Made by a program: the position numbers and the translations under genes. 64,000 nt of DNA from Corylus avellana (taxonomy: Eukaryota; Streptophyta; Magnoliopsida; Fagales; Betulaceae). Shown one piece after another: positions 43,914 to 57,000 of the stretch. Numbering within the stretch: the stretch's first letter is position 1; each line of letters starts with the position of its first letter. The DNA lies in the NCBI RefSeq assembly GCF_901000735.1, contig NC_081542.1:17747093-17811092 (forward strand). Direction: 5' to 3'. The notes beneath the pieces are model-generated. The model had not been told where the DNA came from. It did no database searches and saw only the letters and a list, made by a program, of their open reading frames with translations.

Positions 43914-45416
43914 TGCAACGGTATCAGGCCTGCATCTTTAACTTTATAATAAATGTGTTATACATTACTTTTATTTGGAATTAAATATTCAATCTTAGAG
44001 AATTATTCAAGCCATGATGCCCTATACGCTTCTAATCATTGGAAAAAAAAATTAATCCCAAAACAGAATCTTATTTTTTATTTATTTTATTCGAATTTCC
44101 CATATGGACAATATAAAAAAGTTAACTTGCACGGACTAACTTTATATTGTGATCAAGTATAATTATTTCAATTCAGACTAAAAGACAAAACAACTTATAC
44201 GTTTTCCTTTCAATTATAACGTCAATTGGTGGAGAAACGAGTTAAATAGGTTTAGGGTTCAACTCATTGTCCTTTTGTGGGGATAATATGCACATGGAGA
44301 ATGGTCGGGAAATATTATTGAAGTGTCCACAATCCAAAAGCTTTATGCAATATCAAATTTCTAATGATAAGACCGTATATATATATCACGAATTTTCCTT
44401 TTTAATTTTCAGATAAATTTATTTTCCAATTATTTTAAAGAAATCCAAATTTTCTAATTTCATTATTTTTGTTTTATGCGTTTTATAATAATTACATAAT
44501 TGATGATGCAATAAATCATGCAATCAAGCGCAAGTCGAGAGCACCTGCACAAGTACTTGTCGGGTGTATTGCGTGAGATGCTTTTGATAGATGCCTAAGT
44601 TATTGAAGGATACAACACCTAAATGTCATTCCACATGTTGGGTCTTTCTTATTAAAGAGGAGTTTGAGCTCACACGTAAGATAGAGTACTGTTAAAATAT
44701 TGATTAAACTTTTTTATCCACAAGTACTTAAACTTTTGAGATTAGTAATGATTTAACAATTTATTTCTCCCAAACTACCATTTGTGACACTTGATCCCCT
44801 TTCTTACAGTTGGCAGTACCCTTCAACCGTGCTTGACTTTAAAATTGATGGAAAGCGCCACATGTAGTCTACACACAATTTTTTTTTTTTTTTTGGAAAT
44901 ACCAAAAATACCGTGATTTTAAGAGTTACACTATCGTATTTTTCCTTCAAATAATTTTTTAAAAAAAGAGAGAGAGAGAGAGATTACTAGTAGCTTGTGA
45001 GGCCAAGTGTTACAAATAATAGTTTGGGAGCTATTTGCAAATAACCTGACAGTACACGAAGATTATGTGTATTCATTATTTCCTTAAAAAAAAGATAGTG
45101 AAGAAGACTATATATATGAATCTAGTAGTTGAATTTGATGTATCTCTATGACTCTAGCTCATTTCTTTAGAAGTGGCATCTTAGAGAAAGGAGGAAATAT
45201 AACATTCATGATTTGAAGGAGCACATTACAGAAAGGATCAGAGTACGTACTATATATATATATATAGTAACAACAATTTTCTTATCTGTAATGCATGTCA
45301 ACCTTCAAGTCATGATTTTCATTTTCCAATGGAGATTTGTTTATGATTTGAAGTATATTTTATTTTACTTAAAATGATGAGGATCTCTTGTTTCAGGGAG
45401 ACAAGTTAGCTAGTGT
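43914..45416. other. Gene-free stretch
   Basis: AT-rich, with poly(T) at about 44880-44895 and (GA)n near 44968-44981. Nothing recognised. Confidence 0.5.
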
Positions 45417-45468
45417 AACTTTTAGTCATGAGTAATAGGATTTTACATCCAGTCAACTATTAACAGAC

Positions 45469-45619
45469 TAGTGTTTGGTTCTTTTGGACTTGTTCCTGTT
45501 TCTGTACTGTATTTTTTGTTTTTGGCTTTGTTGTTCGGGTGCATGCCCACCCCTTTGTGGTTGTTTGATCCCTGCAACCCGCTTTCCCATATTTGAATAG
45601 AAAAAAAAAAAAAAAAAAA
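45469..45619 (+). mobile_element. Retroposed poly(A) fragment between long duplicated flanks
   Basis: A 151-bp insert ends in 19 A. It is flanked by two ~51-bp imperfect direct repeats, 45417-45468 and 45618-45668 (both containing agtaataggatt and ctattaac). The T-rich body resembles a LINE 3' UTR, but this is inferred. Confidence 0.6.
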
Positions 45620-46309
45620 CTTTTAGTGATGAGTAATAGGATTGAACATGCCGTCTACTATTAACTGCTATTAATCGCTAATTGTATAATCACATGGGTG
45701 GATCGTTGACCTTTTCCAACTAATTGCCTAAAACGGTGCGGATAGTGGCAGTAGGGTACGCAGAGGCGCTTAACTACCACCTACCCTTTAAGCTAATATA
45801 TATATAATAGTATAGACATCATTTTGGTATAGGGTTGCATACCAAACCATTAAAACAAGCATAAAACAATTTCCCAACACCATCTAAACACATGCCCTAA
45901 AAAGTAGCCCAAAAAGGTCGAAAACATGAAAAATAGGCCCATATCTAATAGGTGGTTACCGCAGCGCGATTTGAACATAAATATTCACTAACCTGCTGTG
46001 ACGACTATTGGTAACCGCCCGCCTTAGACTGGCGGTGCATTAATTTTTTTTTTTAAAGCAAAGGATGAGTCGAAAGTTGATGGACACTGTCATGTCAGTT
46101 CGATAGAATATGAATGTAATAAAAATGTGGTATATAACATAATTTTTAGTTATATTTTAGCGGAGAAATAATAAAATTCATTCTTTCAACCATTTTAATC
46201 TAGTGAATGCATGAATTCACCATTGAATTTGTGTAGGACATACATGCGTCCACAAATTAAATGGTTAATTCATTAGATTTGTAAAAAAAAAATGATGAAA
46301 AGATGGTTG

Positions 46310-46690
46310 TGTAAGAGCACTAGCAACAGACATCCTATAACTCATTCCCTTCCCTATATATAGGGAAAATCTAAAAAAAAAAAAATCACAAAAAATCACT
46401 CACAGCAGATTTCCTAAATATTGGAAATACTACAATGCTACTCAATGTGTAGGGAATTAAAAGAGCTTCCCTATACATTATTTTAATATAAACATTAATC
46501 TTTCGTCTCTCTCCTCTTTCAATTTTTTGTCTTTCATTGACGATTGTGTTAGGATTTTGTAAAAAATTGGAAAGTAGGTATGAAAGGTAAAAGAAGTTAA
46601 TGTAAAGTATATTTAGATATAGAAGCAAAAAGTAAATTTATTTCTTAAACTTAAGTAAAATCAAAAGAAAGTTACTAGCTCTAACGCCTC
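46310..46690. mobile_element. Possible MITE
   Basis: Starts near gtaagagcactagcaac and ends near gttactagctctaac, weak inverted ends. Internal ccctatatatagggaa is palindromic. No duplication confirmed. Confidence 0.3.
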
Positions 46691-48285
46691 ATTTTAGCTC
46701 TATAAACGCTATAGATTCCAGAATATTCTGATTTCAACAAAAGTTCATTCGAAGCATGCATGGTGAGGTGGAGGAGAGAAGATGCTTGCAACAGCTGTGC
46801 GATATTGGTAAATGGAGATGGCACTTGGCACGGTGATTGGATGGCGGTGGTTTTAATGAGGTTTTATTATACGTATAAGTAGCTGGCCTGAAGCTTAATT
46901 AGCGTTAGGTTGTAATAAATCTACTGTTGCGCCCTTTATTATTGGCCGCAAAAGGCATTCATATTATAATTAATAAACTATATATATATACACACACGGA
47001 TAACACTACCTTCTAAGCTTTTCTTTCTACTTTCACATAATTACACTAAACTCAGTCATCTTCAATGTATAAATTTACTTGATCTCGCCAAATTTCAAGT
47101 AAAATACTTTCGGCTGACCAAGGAAAATAATATCCTCACCTAAAATAGTTTGGACTTCTCATCTACGTAAATAGCTTGACCTTCTCTTGTGGGGTTTACC
47201 TGCTCGAACAAGTCTTGACTTATATCCAAACACTTACAGGTAGCCTACAAGGGCGTTCTCACAAACAATTGTCTAACCAAATTACAAGTAAAGTAGTGTT
47301 GAATCTCAATCCCACTTATTTCTACAACTATTGAATCCACCTATGAGTTATACAACAAAAATTATAGTATACTATGAATAAAAATCCAGTCTCTTTTTAT
47401 TTCTTTGAATAAGTAATTAGGGTAAATCCGGTAGTTTCTCTTCCCCTTGCGTCACGTTGTGTCAACAAGTACTAAATATAATTGATTTTGCTCATATATA
47501 TATATATGTGTGTGGTTAGGTAGGAAAGGTCTATTTTTTTTTTTTTTTTCTGGAATTTTGGGGGAAGCGAAAGAAGAATAAAAGGGAAATGAGAAATCTA
47601 TCATTGAAAATGGAAACCATGAGGGTTGAAGCAATTAGCAACATTGTATGGATTCTATCCAAAAATGACGATATACTCTATATTTGAAAATGACCCATAC
47701 GTATTACGTTCTTCCCATGTAATGATAAGACTTTTCCAAGTAGTTTTGTTTACTACTGGCAAGAATTGTCATAAAGCCCAAAGCGTAAAGTAAAGAATAG
47801 ACCCTCCTGACTCCTGTTTTCTGTGAGAGACAAGAAATGGAATATTTTTCACTTTTGACACATTCACACCGGCCCGCAGCTGATTTAGCCTGATTGTATG
47901 GCGTCTATATATTATATGCAAACTCAAATTTGGTAAAATTTTATTTCCCACTTTTACTTCTCCGCTTTTACGTTTGTACTGTGTTCGTCTTAATTAAGAA
48001 GTACTATTTTTTTTTTTTTTTTTTCTGACTTCGGTTGCAAGCATATGGGTTGTTCATCGTCGAAAATACCCACCATTTTTCTGCAAAGAGACATATTAAT
48101 TCTGTGGCCTTTGATGAGACATATGCAACTCATCTTGTTAGTTCATATCATCATCTTGTTTTTACAAACACCCCCCACCCCTCTCTCTCTCTCTCTCTTT
48201 TGTAAAAGAAAAACTAGACTCAAATAGGAGTGCCTTGTTAATTGAGTGTGACTTTTCTCTCTTGGAAGGCTCCCTTTAGTTCTTC
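46691..48285. other. Upstream region of the MYB gene
   Basis: No other gene seen. Poly(T) runs near 47533 and 48008. Confidence 0.5.
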
Positions 48286-48357
48286 TTATATATTAATTCA
48301 ACTCCCTTTCTCAGCTGCCACTTCATTTTCTCAACCTCCCTGTCACTTCTCTCTCTT

Positions 48358-48390
<33 letters not shown>

Positions 48391-48391
48391 A
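48286..48391 (+). promoter_or_regulatory. Candidate MYB gene core promoter and (CT)n leader
   Basis: A TATA-like ttatatatta (48286-48295) precedes a (CT)n tract at about 48347-48391. A pyrimidine-rich 5' leader is common in plant genes. ATG follows at 48532. Confidence 0.45.
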
Positions 48392-48531
48392 AACATCTTT
48401 TCTACCGCAACTCCCTTAAAAATCCATTCAGAGCCACCTCTAGCCGTTGCTGACAGTTCTCCTAGGATTCAACAAACTTGCCGTTTAAGGATAGGTTCCC
48501 CCTCATAGCTGGTGGCAGGTCTTGCTCTAAA

Positions 48532-50094
48532 ATGGGGAGGCACTCTTGCTGTTACAAGCAGAAGCTAAGGAAAGGCCTGTGGTCACCTGAGGAGGACGAG
48601 AAGCTTCTGAGGCATATTACAAAATATGGTCATGGGTGTTGGAGCTCTGTTCCTAAGCAAGCTGGTAACTTCAACTCTTATCCCTCAAACTAATAAGTCT
48701 TTCTGCAATGTTCAGGACAAAAAAGAAGAAAAGAAAAAGTTGAATTTCTAATGGTCCATCCCCATGTGATGAATTGGCAGGTCTGCAGAGGTGTGGGAAG
48801 AGCTGCAGATTGCGGTGGATCAACTACTTGAGGCCTGATTTGAAGAGAGGTACATTCTCACAGGAGGAAGAGGACCTTATAATCGAACTTCATGCGGTCC
48901 TCGGGAACAGGTAATTCCTCTAGCTCCATTGTTTCTCATTTTCAACACTTTCCCATTAACTTTTTTAAGAAAACATTCTTGGCTTCGATCCCCAGGTGGT
49001 CTCAGATTGCAGCACAATTGCCTGGAAGAACCGACAATGAAATAAAAAATCTATGGAACTCTTGCTTAAAGAAGAAACTCAGGCAGAGAGGCATTGACCC
49101 CGTCACCCACAAACCACTTTCCGAAGTGGAGAATGGAGAGGATAAAGATACAGAAGCCAAAAGCCGAGACAAAATGTCGGTGGTATCCAATGAACTGAAT
49201 CTCCTCAAGGCAGAAAGCTCAATGCAAGAGGAAGCTTTACTTGAGCAGAGGCCATCCCCAATTGCTCCACATGGCTACCCTTTGGAAGTCCAGGGTTCTT
49301 CCAGCTCCAGGACAACAAACAGCCGGAGCATCAATAACAATTTGATGACATCCACAGTACCCAACAATGACTTCCTCCAAGATAGATTTGTAACCTCCCA
49401 CCAAGAAAGTTCCACAAACAACTGCCAGCCTTCAGATTTGGTGGGGCATTTTCCGCTTCAGCAATTGAGTTATGCATCAAATTCCACAAACTCCAACCCC
49501 GCGCAGTGGTTCACCCAAAGTGGGAAATCATTTGATATGAATTCTGAGTTTGCAATATCTAGCATTCTATCACCTACAAACACTTCATTGCTACCGACCT
49601 CTATTGGTTACAAGCCTTCACTTACTTTCCCCTCCGATAATAATGTATCCATGAGCTCCTTCACAGTCAACGGATCCCGCTACTGGGAAGGCAGCGCCAC
49701 CGCCACCGCCAACATTAACAGCAATAGCAGCAGCGGAAGCAGCAGCAGCGCTGAGTTGCAGAGCAGCAGCTCCTTGCTGGAGAACAGCATGTTTTCATGG
49801 AGATTGGCGGATTGTGGGACATCAGATACGGAGACCCAAATCCATCTGACGGAAAGCCAACCCGAAGACATCAAGTGGGCTGAATATTTTAGTCAACCAT
49901 TATTGATGGCGGCTGCTTTACAAAATCAAACTCCACAGTGCTTATACAATGAGATAAAATCAGAAACACATTTGGTGACCGACAGTTCAAGTGCTGTGTG
50001 GCCTCATAACAAGCAGCAAGGATCTTTACAGGCTAATTCTGATATATGTGGTAAGGATATCCAAAGACTTGCGGCGGCCTTTGGGCATACTTAG
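48532..50094 (+). CDS. MYB61-like: R2R3-MYB transcription factor, MYB61/50/55/86 group
   Basis: Exons 48532-48664, 48781-48910 and 48996-50094; 453 aa. Intron positions (phases 1 and 2 inside the MYB repeats) are the standard R2R3-MYB ones. It begins [21 protein letters not shown]2 spans about 14-64 and R3 about 67-115, including [40 protein letters not shown] and [18 protein letters not shown] followed by VTHKPLSE. This conserved block is characteristic of subgroup 13 (MYB50, 55, 61, 86). The C-terminal two thirds are Ser/Asn-rich, with [12 protein letters not shown] runs, likely a transcriptional regulation domain. MYB61 in Arabidopsis controls stomatal aperture, xylem and mucilage allocation; whether this copy does so is inference. 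The R3 bHLH-binding signature is not apparent. Confidence 0.93.
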
Positions 50095-50530
50095 CTTGAA
50101 TTAAGATGTGAAGCCTCTGGTTTTCTCAAACAAAGTGCAGAATTTTCATTTAAAATTAAGAAGAGGCTCCAAGAAGTACTGCAGCGCATTGCAGTGCTTG
50201 CTAGCTGTTTTCTTAGAAGAGGTGTGTGCCACATATTCTTCTCTTGTATATAGGTCACATACAAAAAAACATTTCTTTGCCTCTGGTTTTGGTATATTTG
50301 TGAGGAAACAATCTTGCTATTTTACCTTTTTTCTTCTTTGGTGTGGGATAGAATTTCACAATAAGGCTTGTACCCTTGTCTTTTTTTACTCTTTTCTAAT
50401 TTTACTCTCATTGCTTATATCTTTCTTTCTTTCCTTTTTAATGGATTGGATACTATTTCTTCATGACTCTCGCATTGAATATTGGGGAAAAGCACTACAT
50501 GGCATATCTAATCCGCATATATAGTGTCAA

Positions 50531-50566
<36 letters not shown>

Positions 50567-51766
50567 GCTCCCCAGAGCATCGAAAATTGCAGGTACCTGG
50601 CCTCTCACATCTCGATTCTTTTTCCAGCTTAAAATTCAAATGGTTGTCTATCACTGTCTCCATGGGACACAGATCGTATTCACCTTTATAACAGCATTTT
50701 CCTTTTTCTCCCTATTTGAATTTAGACTAGTTTTAGAAAAATGGTTTATGGTTGGGTGGCTTTTTGATTTAAACTATGGTGACGTCTGCAATACGTGTCA
50801 TTTGCTGGATTTGCAAGACTTAACAAGGAGCTAGCTATTCCTGCTATCTAATATCTAATGCTGTGTCTCTCTTACGCACGTGTGCATTTTAATGGACACG
50901 GGCGAGCGTGTGAAGGGTGTCACTTCATACTCCACAATCCACATAAATGAATTGAGACTTGTTCATTTTCTAGCCCGTACAAGGGATAGCGACTCTCAAG
51001 GTGGTAAGGGCCATATGCTTGTAGCTTCTTCAAGGCAATAGCATTATCTTACGAAACACGTTGAAAATTAAAAAAATAAAAATAAAAAAATAAAAAAATA
51101 AAAAAGAAAGAAGCTTCCAATTGAAGTGGAAAAAGATCAAGTCCTTTCTGTCGTAGATGATAGAATTTTCTGATGGCGAGCAATCCCTGCCACCCACTTG
51201 GCGGCATCTCGCACCATAGTTCTTTAATTACTCCTTGGCTGCGGTCAAGATGGTTGGGATGAAAATGAATAAACAACAGCCCCCTCCTCTTGAAAATGTA
51301 GCAGTAAGAGCATTAATATTTATTATATTTCGTTCAAGTACTGATTTCAACGAAGATTAAGATATCCGTTTTACAACATAATAATGACGTTTTAGTTAGA
51401 AACTTAAAAGTCACACTCACATGATCACATCGAATTGAAGGTTGACATGTCATATGCTATGATGCATCACGTCAAAGTTAACAAAATAAAAATGCCTTAC
51501 CTCATCCTCTGAAATTGAACTACTTCAAACCCATTACTTACTCACCAAGGCTTAACAAGTCTTTGGAATTAATTTCTTTTTAGCAGGATGGGAACAGGTC
51601 CTTAATGGTTTCCTCTCACTTTCTAATTATCCAAATTTCGCAATATTAATTCTTAATTTTCTAGTAACAATAGTCGCATAATGACATTATAACCATGAGC
51701 TCATCACACGCAACATATATTGAAGTGAATTATTGGAAAAGCACAACTCCTTGGAGGGAGGTTTGT
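50095..51766. other. MYB gene 3' flank
   Basis: Presumed 3' UTR, then spacer with a (CT)n tract at 50533-50564. Open frames here (138 and 123 codons) are T-rich UTR frames without motifs. Confidence 0.5.
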
Positions 51767-52512
51767 TGTTGGACCTATATATAGGGTTCGGATCCAACTT
51801 GGGCGGGCCCGACTCAGGCCCATTAGAGGGCCCGATTCAAGCCCTTCAAGAGGATGAGGCCCAGTAGGGGTCCACACGGATATCTTGAACCTTGTTGTTT
51901 AATAATCAACTAAACTTGCATAGCCCAAAACCTCACGTACGGCTATATTTATGAAGGAGATACAGGGGCAACTCTTCGTATCAAGTAAGATGTCTGTATT
52001 TATTGACTGAGTAGCAGGTTAGGCGCATTAATAATAGGAATAAGGTAGGTTATTTCTTGCATCGAGAGAGCAGTCGGCATTTATAATAGGGATGGTGAGT
52101 TCGGCACATTTATGGTTAGGGTAAGGGAGGTTACTTTTCCCCTCAGGAGAGCAGTCTGCATTAAATAAAGAAGCGATAGATCTAATTAATACCCATTATG
52201 AGACGACTCGCATGGCTCGAGACTCCTAAAGAGGGGTCGGGATGCCCAAAACCCAAATACACCATATAACTATATAAGTGACACCATAAGCAAGTAGTTT
52301 TTTAGACTCTCTTTTTACCACCACACAAGATGTATTTTTCCTAACCCCTCACCGAAGGCCTAAACTAATTTGGGCATCGGAGTACTTGTCGGAACAACCC
52401 GGTGGGTCTCTAAGCCTTGTGCTCATTAAGTGCAATCAACCAAAAAAGAGGAAGAAGCACAGCGTGGCGAACATCGAACCGGAGTGTGGTGAAGATATTT
52501 TGAGTTGTAACA
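51767..52512 (+). repeat. LTR-like sequence, possible solo LTR
   Basis: Begins tgttgg and may end ttgtaaca. It contains a core promoter-like ctatataagtg (52267-52277) and the motif gggcatcggagtac seen in plant Gypsy LTRs. An internal diverged repeat ends gagagagcagtcggcat / gagagcagtctgcat (about 52062 and 52145). No partner LTR, PBS or 5-bp duplication was found. Confidence 0.4.
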
Positions 52513-53986
52513 ATATAATCTTGTGATTACTTGCAAGACCAAAAGAGTGGGTGGAGAGAAGTTAGACGCGTCCTCAGTTACAAGGGAGAACTCTGAAAAT
52601 TGTACATATACATAAACTTATAGTCATTTAAGGAATAAAAACTTAAATTTGCAATCAATGTCAACTTAAACTAAGCATAGCCATGAGAGCCATGAATACA
52701 ATGAATTCTCCATCAATGATCTGTCACCACTCCACCAGTCCTTGACCTGATTGAAATGTTAAAGGCTAGAAGCAATGCATAATATAATTCAAATCAATAG
52801 CCAGGAAACGAACTAAACACCAAAATCCGAAAAAGTTGTCTACTTTTAAAAAAGTGTTGGCGTCTTGGTTCAGTGAAGCCTGACATCACATTCTACGCAC
52901 GAATGTGGACAAGCGCAGGGTAGGGCCCGTAGGCGCTGCTAGGCCACCAGGATTTTATTTTTCCAGAGTTATGGGCTGCTTACGCTTAATATGTGGGCTT
53001 GTGTGCGAATATGTGTGTGTGTGAACGGGTTGGGCTCTTTCCTTGATTCCTTGGTTTGGGTTTTATTTATGCATTTAGATGGCCACTTGGGCCCTTTGGC
53101 TACTGCTCTAGAGCCAGCCCAAATTCTTATCGATCTCTAAGCCACACATCCTTGTTACTACTATTGCTTTTCATCACCATTATTAAGCATACGATTTTGA
53201 TTGGCCAAATAATCAAACTTAGATAAATAAATTATTCAAAGAGTTGGCCCCCAGTACAGAATTGTTCTTCCCCATTAGGGAGACACGAGGCCTAATTAGG
53301 ATTGCAATCAAGCATTATGTCAATATCACACGTCCCGGGATTCACATATTCAATTTGGTCAAGGCCTCTTACCAAATTGATTTGTTAAATAGGCAGTCTC
53401 CTTCACCGTCCTCTTCTTCGTTCCAACTTCCCTATCTCCTATTCCTGAGGAAAAAAGATATACATGCTTATCTTTTTTAAAAATTATGAATGGAGCCCTC
53501 AAAAGATATCGTCCTAAACTAAAATATTGATGGAGCCCTCAAAAGATATTTGTCCCTCCCATCTAAACGAAACAAAACTCTTCTTCTTCAACCAACCTCC
53601 AATATATATACTTGGAAGTTGGAACTCATTGCCTATGACTTTTCTAACGCGGCAATGCTTGAGCTTTCGGCGATATATAGAATATTAGGATCGTGCCAAG
53701 TAAGCTGTGACTAATTCCCAAATTTGGCAATTCTTAATCTGATTGAAACCTGTTGTTAAGCATCTATTGGTAACTACTTACTACAACATTTGCATGGTTA
53801 TCTATCTCCCTTGGAGTCTTATCAACCCCGATCTTCTCAAGAAAGTTCTTGGTGAATATATATATATATACACAAAAGTTCTTACTTAATCACAACAACA
53901 TGGTTTACTAATTTCTTTATGATGTAGGACACCCAAAGAGATACCCAATATGACCGGCCACTCGACGGGCGCTCAAGTGGTGGCCT
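52513..53986. other. Intergenic, nothing recognised
   Basis: Includes a short direct repeat gatggagccctcaaaagata near 53530 with a near copy near 53490. No gene or bounded element. Confidence 0.5.
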
Positions 53987-54063
53987 ACCAAAAACGATTG
54001 CTTCTTTTTTCTTTTTCTTTTTCTTTTTTTTTTTTTTTTTTTCTAATTGAATGAGGGAAAGGA

Positions 54064-57000
54064 CTACATGAGAGAATCTTTCTCATTTCTGATCCGAATG
54101 GAAGAGAGAATAGGCGATCCTGTGGGAATGCTTCCAAAAACAAGATAGGAAGCGGCCCATTTAGCTAGAGCATGTGTCCGACAGTTGGTACTACGAGAAA
54201 CCTTCAAAGCATTCCAACTTTGAAAGGGAGCTAAAACTACACTAATATCAAAAATACAATTAGCAAAGTTCCAAGAAGAGAAGAGGGAAGGGTTGTTAAT
54301 AGCTAACACCACTAGGAGAGCGTTTCCTTCCAAAGAAAGAAAATTACAACCAAAAGAGGCTGCCAGTCGAGTGGTCAGCAAGGCAGCAAGGGCCTCTCCT
54401 TGAAGGGCATCTAGACAATTTAACCTCTGCGTGACAGCACCTACAATAGCACCCTTCTCGTCACTTAGCCAAGCAGCAACAACTGCAAAAGATCCTTTCA
54501 CAGCAACGTCGAAGTTGCTTTTTATCCAACCAGCAGTAGGGAGCATCCACAAAGAGGGAAGAGCTAGCTCTGACTAAGCCGAAAGATGATTATCAAAGGA
54601 GCTAGAGACTTCATAGATGACTTTACTGGGAATAGGCTGCACCCCTTCATGGATAAGAAGGTTCCTGCATCTCCAAATAATATCCAAAATGAGAGCTGAA
54701 AACGGTTGAAACTTCCTAACTTCAACCTTAGTAATGCCGAAAATAGCCAATGGGGAGAGAATAGCAATAATCCATTCTGAAATAGACATAGAGGAAAAAT
54801 CAGAAATGGAGATAGGCCAAGGAGAGAACCTCCACAAAATTCTCGCCAAATCGCATTCCAATAAAATATGAGAAAGAGTTTCTGGGGGACCTTTACAGAA
54901 GGGACAAAGCCAAGCTGCTTGATCCACACTAACAACAAACCTACCAATCTTTGCCCTAGAAGGAAGAATATCCCATGCAACCTTCCATAACAAGTGCTTC
55001 AACCTAGCTTGAATTTTTAATCCCCAAAAGGAAGTCCAAGCTTCAGTTGATAAGGGAGAAACCCTGCCCCCCAAAGAAAGAGAGAGCTCATAGGCTGACT
55101 TCACCAAAAAAAATTCTTGAAGGAGAGGGAACCCAACACCACTTGTCAAAGTGAGGAGAAAGAGGCAAGTGGATACAGAGAATATGCTGAACCTTGAGAG
55201 GATCAAAAAGATCCTACAACAATAAGGAGTTCCAACCACGACCAAAAGGGAAAATAAGATCCTCAACTGTGTACGATGGAAGACCCACCAAATTCTCATT
55301 TGGAATAGGCTTAAAATTAGGCATCAAGGGGATCCATGGGTTATTCCAAATATCAATATTCTGACCACTAGAAATAGAGATGCAGGCTCCCTACTCCACT
55401 ACTTTTCTTTTCTTAAGGAGCCCTTTCCAAAGCCAAGAAGAGAGAGCATTAGAGGGGGCATTCAAAAAGGAAACACCATGCTTGAGGTAGTTACCTCTAA
55501 GAGAATCCACCCAAAGATGCGGCTGATTGGAAGTCATCTTACAGCCAAGCCTAGCAAGAAGAGAATTGTTAATGGCTTCCATAGACCGGATACCTAAGCC
55601 ACCCAAAGACTTAGGTTTACAAATATTATCCCAAGATAGAAGGGAAAGACAATGCTTTTTTTTCCTGCGGATAACCCCACCAAAACTTCCGTATGCTGGA
55701 GTAAATAGAAGCACATAAGAACTTGGGGAGAAGAAACAAAGACATGAGATAGGTAGGAATAGCATTGGCCACAGACTTCACCTAAGTGGTTCTCGCAACC
55801 TGAGAGAGAAGCCTAGCTTTCCAACCTGAAATTCTAGCAAGAATTCTATCTTTGAGCTCAATAAAAAAGTCATTCTTCCTTCTATGCATAAAAAGAGGAA
55901 TACCTAGATATTTAGCCCGAGAGGGGATCAAAGCCAAGTGAAGAATCCCGTTGACAACATTTTTAGCATTAGAACTACAATTCGTACTAAAGAAAATAGT
56001 AGATTTGGAAATGTTAATATGCTGCCCTGACCAAGAGGAATAAGTGTTAAGACACTTTAAAATCACCATAGCTTCTCTTTCATTAGCCCTGGAAAAAATA
56101 ATAACATCATCATCAGCAAACAAAAGGTGAGAAATAGGAGGACACATCCTAGCCATTTTGATGCCATGAAGAAGACCCAAGCTTTCTTCTCTTTCAATTA
56201 GTCTGGACAAAATCTCAGCTCCCAAAATAAACAAAAAAGGAGAGAGAGGATCTTCTTGCCTTAAACCCCGAGAAGGAGTGAACTTGCCAAAATGAGCACC
56301 ATCAAGAAGAAGAGAGAACGAATAAGTAGTAATGCATTGCCTAATCCATTGAATTCAAGTAGAGTTAAAACCCAACAGCTCTAGGATTTTAAGCAAAAAT
56401 TCCTATTCCATAGAATGAAAGGCTTTCTCTATCTAGCTTCAAAGCCATTAAACCACCATTCCCCTTTTTTTGCTTCATGGAATGAAAAACCTCATGAACA
56501 AAAATGGTATTATCATGAATAGACCTCCCTTTAAGAAAAGCTGACTGATAAGGAGAGATGATCTTGTTCAATAGAGGTTTAAATATGTTTGAGAGAATTT
56601 TAGAAATAATCTTGTAATTAAAAGTAGTAAGACTAATGGGCCTAAAGTGATGCACCAAGTAAGGATTATCAATTTTAGGGATAAGGGCTATATTAGTGTG
56701 GTTGAACTCCTTAAGCAAAAATCCACTCCTGAAAAAAGATTGAACTGAATCCACAACACTCACTTTCACTATTGGCCAGTAAGACTTGTAAAACAAACCA
56801 GCCATACCGTCAGGACCAGGGGCTTTATTCAAACCCAAATCAGAAATAGCCAAGAAAATTTCATTCTCATCAAGAATTAAACAAAGGGAAACAATCTCCT
56901 CCTCTGTAACAACCTTATCAACCAAACTAGTAAAGCTATAGTCAAAAATCGGATGAGTAAAAGTAAACAAGGAATTAAAATGCTGCACCAAATAATTTCC

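Noticed and set aside
50108..50834. 138- and 123-codon frames after the MYB gene
   Set aside because: T-rich, directly after the MYB stop codon; best read as 3' UTR and spacer.
54564..54980. 138-codon minus-strand frame
   Set aside because: Shadow of the LINE ORF2 tail in another frame.
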